Source: Cyanobacteriota bacterium
Lineage (GTDB): Bacteria > Cyanobacteriota > Cyanobacteriia > Phormidesmidales > Phormidesmidaceae
Assembly (NCBI GenBank): GCA_027483425.1
Contig: JAIXUR010000099.1
Coordinates: forward strand, 1-8,185
Reading direction: 5' to 3'
Length of the DNA: 8,185 nt
The translations under genes and the position numbers were made by a program. Numbering within the stretch: the stretch's first letter is position 1; each line of letters begins with the position of its first letter. The notes below the pieces were generated by a model. That model had not been told where the DNA came from, searched no databases, and saw nothing but the letters and a program-made list of their open reading frames with translations. Positions 6,786 to 8,185 of the stretch are shown here, in pieces.

Positions 6786-6798
6786 GATTATGCTTTGT
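6780..6798. promoter_or_regulatory. Fur-box-like dyad before exbB
   Basis: Starting at 6780, TACAATGATTATGCTTTGT matches the E. coli-type 19-base Fur consensus at 11 positions by my count, including the whole AATGAT core. It is also a partial dyad (ACAA.G....C.TTGT). It overlaps the -10 of candidate promoter 1 and the -35 of candidate promoter 2, where a repressor would block transcription. Iron control of exbB/exbD is common, but this site is only a candidate. Confidence 0.3.
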
Positions 6799-6822
6799 CG
6801 GAAATGGGCAGCTCTGTCTAAT
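6795..6822 (+). promoter_or_regulatory. candidate promoter 2 upstream of exbB
   Basis: TTGTCG (6795-6800) and TCTAAT (6817-6822) are separated by 16 bases; they match the -35 and -10 consensus at four and five of six positions. Transcription would start near 6829, giving a leader of about 29 bases before the exbB GTG. Confidence 0.35.
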
Positions 6823-6845
6823 CTGATAGTCGGCCCAATGGTGAC

Positions 6846-6851
6846 AGGAGG
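6846..6851 (+). promoter_or_regulatory. ribosome-binding site deciding the GTG start of exbB
   Basis: AGGAGG ends 6 bases before GTG 6858. It is the strongest Shine-Dalgarno in the window and fixes the non-ATG start. Confidence 0.8.
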
Positions 6852-6857
6852 ACTCTA

Positions 6858-7601
6858 GTGAACATACCCGAAATATTTGCCCGTGGCGGTATTGCCATGT
6901 GGCCCCTGCTGATACTCTCGATTTTGGCCCTGGGCACCATTTTCGAGCGCATTTGGTTTTGGTCGCGCATTTTGACCCGCGAGCGCGAGGTCTCTGGGCG
7001 AGTGCTAGAGGCCGCCCGCCGCGACTGGTCGGCGGCGGGCGAGATTGCCCATCGCTCGGCGCTGCTGCCCATGGGGCGGTTTTTGTCGGCCCCCCTGAGG
7101 CTGCAATCCCCCGACCCCGAGGTGTTTCGCCTGGCCCTAGAGACCTCGGCCAACGAAGAGCTGTTGGCCATGAGCCGGGGGGAAAAAATCCTAGAGGCGG
7201 TGATCGCGATGGCTCCGCTGTTGGGTCTGCTGGGTACGGTGCTAGGCCTCATTAATTCTCTAGGGTCGATTCAACTGAGTGATCTGGGCAGCGCCGACGC
7301 CACCGCTGGCACCTCCATTGGCATTAGCGAAGCCCTGATCAGCACCGCCAGCGGGTTGATTGTCGCCATTACCGCTCTAGCCTTTTATCGTGTGTTTCAG
7401 GGGCTTGTGTTTGGCCAAGCCAAAATGTTTCGCCAGGCGGGTAGTGAGCTAGAGCTGCTCTACCGCCAGAGTTGGGCCAAGGGCGGTGGGGTTTCTCCCC
7501 TGGCTGAGCCCCTGGCTCCGGTCACCCTTGCGGTCGCACCGCCGGAGCCCAATTCCGCCACTCCCGATGCTGCGCCTTCGGCGGAGGTACCCTCCCCATG
7601 A
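6858..7601 (+). CDS. exbB: MotA/TolQ/ExbB-family proton channel protein (ExbB-like)
   Basis: This inner-membrane protein forms, with ExbD, a proton-driven motor that powers TonB-dependent outer-membrane transport; TolQ is the close relative serving Tol-Pal. It has 247 residues. Three hydrophobic segments are visible: about 12-35 (AMWPLLILSILALG), 113-134 (AMAPLLGLLGTVLGLI) and 155-182 (SEALISTASGLIVAI), with a charged cytoplasmic loop of about 75 residues between the first two, as in the family. Thr127 (GTVLG) and Thr163 (ALIST) align with the conserved pore threonines of ExbB. Residues from about 211 are a Pro/Ala-rich tail beyond the conserved region. GTG 6858 is set by the AGGAGG site. The stop overlaps the exbD start (ATGA), indicating an operon. 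ExbB is preferred over TolQ because the partner is ExbD-like and no tolA, tolB or pal is visible, but TolQ-like duty cannot be excluded. Confidence 0.9.
   Translation: MNIPEIFARGGIAMWPLLILSILALGTIFERIWFWSRILTREREVSGRVLEAARRDWSAAGEIAHRSALLPMGRFLSAPLRLQSPDPEVFRLALETSANEELLAMSRGEKILEAVIAMAPLLGLLGTVLGLINSLGSIQLSDLGSADATAGTSIGISEALISTASGLIVAITALAFYRVFQGLVFGQAKMFRQAGSELELLYRQSWAKGGGVSPLAEPLAPVTLAVAPPEPNSATPDAAPSAEVPSP
7583..7587 (+). promoter_or_regulatory. ribosome-binding site for exbD inside exbB
   Basis: GGAGG lies 10 bases before ATG 7598 and within the last codons of exbB, so exbD can be initiated directly as well as by coupling through the ATGA overlap. Confidence 0.65.
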
Positions 7602-8185
7602 AAGTAGATCTGCTCGATACCCCATCCCAGGACGTGCGCCTGGAGATTGTTCCGCTCATTGACGTGATCTTCTGCATTCTGACCTTTTTTATCCTGGCGG
7701 CGGTGGGGCTGACTCGGCAGCAGGCCATTAGCTTAGACTTGCCCTCGGCTCAAACGGGTCAGGCGTTGCCCGGACAGGTAGCCCAGGGGGCCGATCGCCT
7801 GTACGTCAGCGTCGATGGGTTGGGCCAGGCCTACCTCGACCAGCAGCCGGTCACCCTCGATCTGCTCTACGACGTGCTGTTGCAGTTTAACCAGGTCAAC
7901 CCCAATGGGCTGATGGTGCTCTACGCCTCCCGCGATGCCCGCTACGAAGACGTGGTGGCGGTGCTAGATCTGCTGCGATCGGTGGGGGGCAATCGCGTGG
8001 CCCTAGCCACCCTACCCACCGATGCCAACCTGGCCCCATGGGATCAAACCACGCCCCAGGGGTTCCCCGAGGTGCTGCCCGAGGGGTCGCCGGGGGGGCT
8101 CCCGGAGGGGTTCCCCGAAGACTTCCCCAGTGGGGGCGATCCACAGCCCGGTGTCGATCCCCTCCGGCACCAGCCGCAGCCGCTC
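7598..8185 (+). CDS. exbD: ExbD/TolR-family biopolymer transport protein, 3'-truncated by the window
   Basis: This is the ExbB partner, a single-pass inner-membrane protein whose membrane aspartate carries protons and whose periplasmic domain contacts TonB. All 196 codons to the last base are open and there is no stop. The short N-terminus (1-18) precedes PLIDVIFCILTFFILAA, in which Asp22 corresponds to the essential Asp25 of E. coli ExbD; the membrane helix is about 20-40. Residues about 44-140 form the periplasmic domain (YVSVDGLGQAYLD, VLYASRDARYEDVVAVLDLLR, typical of the family). From about 143 the sequence turns into a low-complexity Pro/Gly/Glu tail with repeated GFPE at 155-158 and 171-174. 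A usual ExbD is near 140 residues, so this one is already long. It may continue as a Pro-rich tail or into another module; only downstream sequence can tell. Confidence 0.92.
   Translation, partial: MKVDLLDTPSQDVRLEIVPLIDVIFCILTFFILAAVGLTRQQAISLDLPSAQTGQALPGQVAQGADRLYVSVDGLGQAYLDQQPVTLDLLYDVLLQFNQVNPNGLMVLYASRDARYEDVVAVLDLLRSVGGNRVALATLPTDANLAPWDQTTPQGFPEVLPEGSPGGLPEGFPEDFPSGGDPQPGVDPLRHQPQPL
8059..8118 (+). repeat. direct repeat in the ExbD tail
   Basis: GGGGTTCCCCGA occurs exactly at 8059-8070 and 8107-8118, 48 bases (16 codons) apart and in the same phase, both encoding GFPE. Intervening LPEG-type units at residues 160-163 and 168-171 look like degenerate copies. A G7 run lies at 8092-8098. 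Such repeats can expand or contract in frame. Confidence 0.7.

Noticed and set aside
1..8185. Mobile elements, CRISPR arrays, tRNA/rRNA genes, toxin-antitoxin or defence genes
   Set aside because: Nearly all of the window is covered by conserved housekeeping and envelope genes, and the spacers are too short and lack such signatures.

Overview
This looks like a cyanobacterial chromosome segment. The DNA is GC-rich (about 60% by eye). It carries six copies of the palindrome GCGATCGC (HIP1), which is characteristic of many cyanobacteria, and it has the gene order purC, Omp85, lpxC, fabZ, lpxA, lpxB. The proteins read as cyanobacterial versions: Omp85 has three POTRA domains behind a proline/acid-rich N-terminal linker, LpxB has a 'GDVSGD' motif, and LpxA reads 'IREYVTINRAT'. 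A high-GC filamentous (Leptolyngbya/Nodosilinea-like) host is a guess.

Layout, all on the + strand. 1-612 is the 3' part of purC (purine synthesis). 613-741 is a short spacer with a hairpin. 742-3096 is an Omp85/BamA-type outer-membrane assembly factor. It overlaps lpxC (3096-4013) by one base. fabZ (4092-4637) follows in the same reading frame as lpxC, separated only by a TAG codon and 26 open codons. lpxA (about 4653 or 4686 to 5510) and lpxB (5500-6741, overlapping lpxA by 11 bases) complete the block. 6742-6857 is a spacer with promoter-like hexamers and a Fur-box-like dyad. 6858-7601 is an ExbB/TolQ/MotA-family proton-channel gene. It overlaps by ATGA an exbD-family gene (7598 to the window end) that has no stop codon inside the window.

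The genes share a theme. LpxA, LpxC and LpxB catalyse early steps of lipid A synthesis. FabZ works in the fatty-acid pathway that supplies hydroxyacyl chains and draws on the same precursor. Omp85 inserts beta-barrel proteins into the outer membrane that lipid A builds. ExbB/ExbD would use the proton gradient to power an outer-membrane process, most simply TonB-dependent uptake. Outer-membrane lipid, protein assembly and energisation therefore lie side by side. LpxD, LpxH and Skp are not in this window.

No mobile element, CRISPR array, tRNA, rRNA or clear Rho-independent terminator was seen. The genes are ordinary, well-conserved families. The points most worth a second look are the long repeat-bearing Pro/Gly/Glu tail on ExbD (possibly leading into a TonB-like module outside the window), the lpxC/fabZ in-phase amber junction, the competing lpxA starts, and the candidate iron-responsive control region before exbB.
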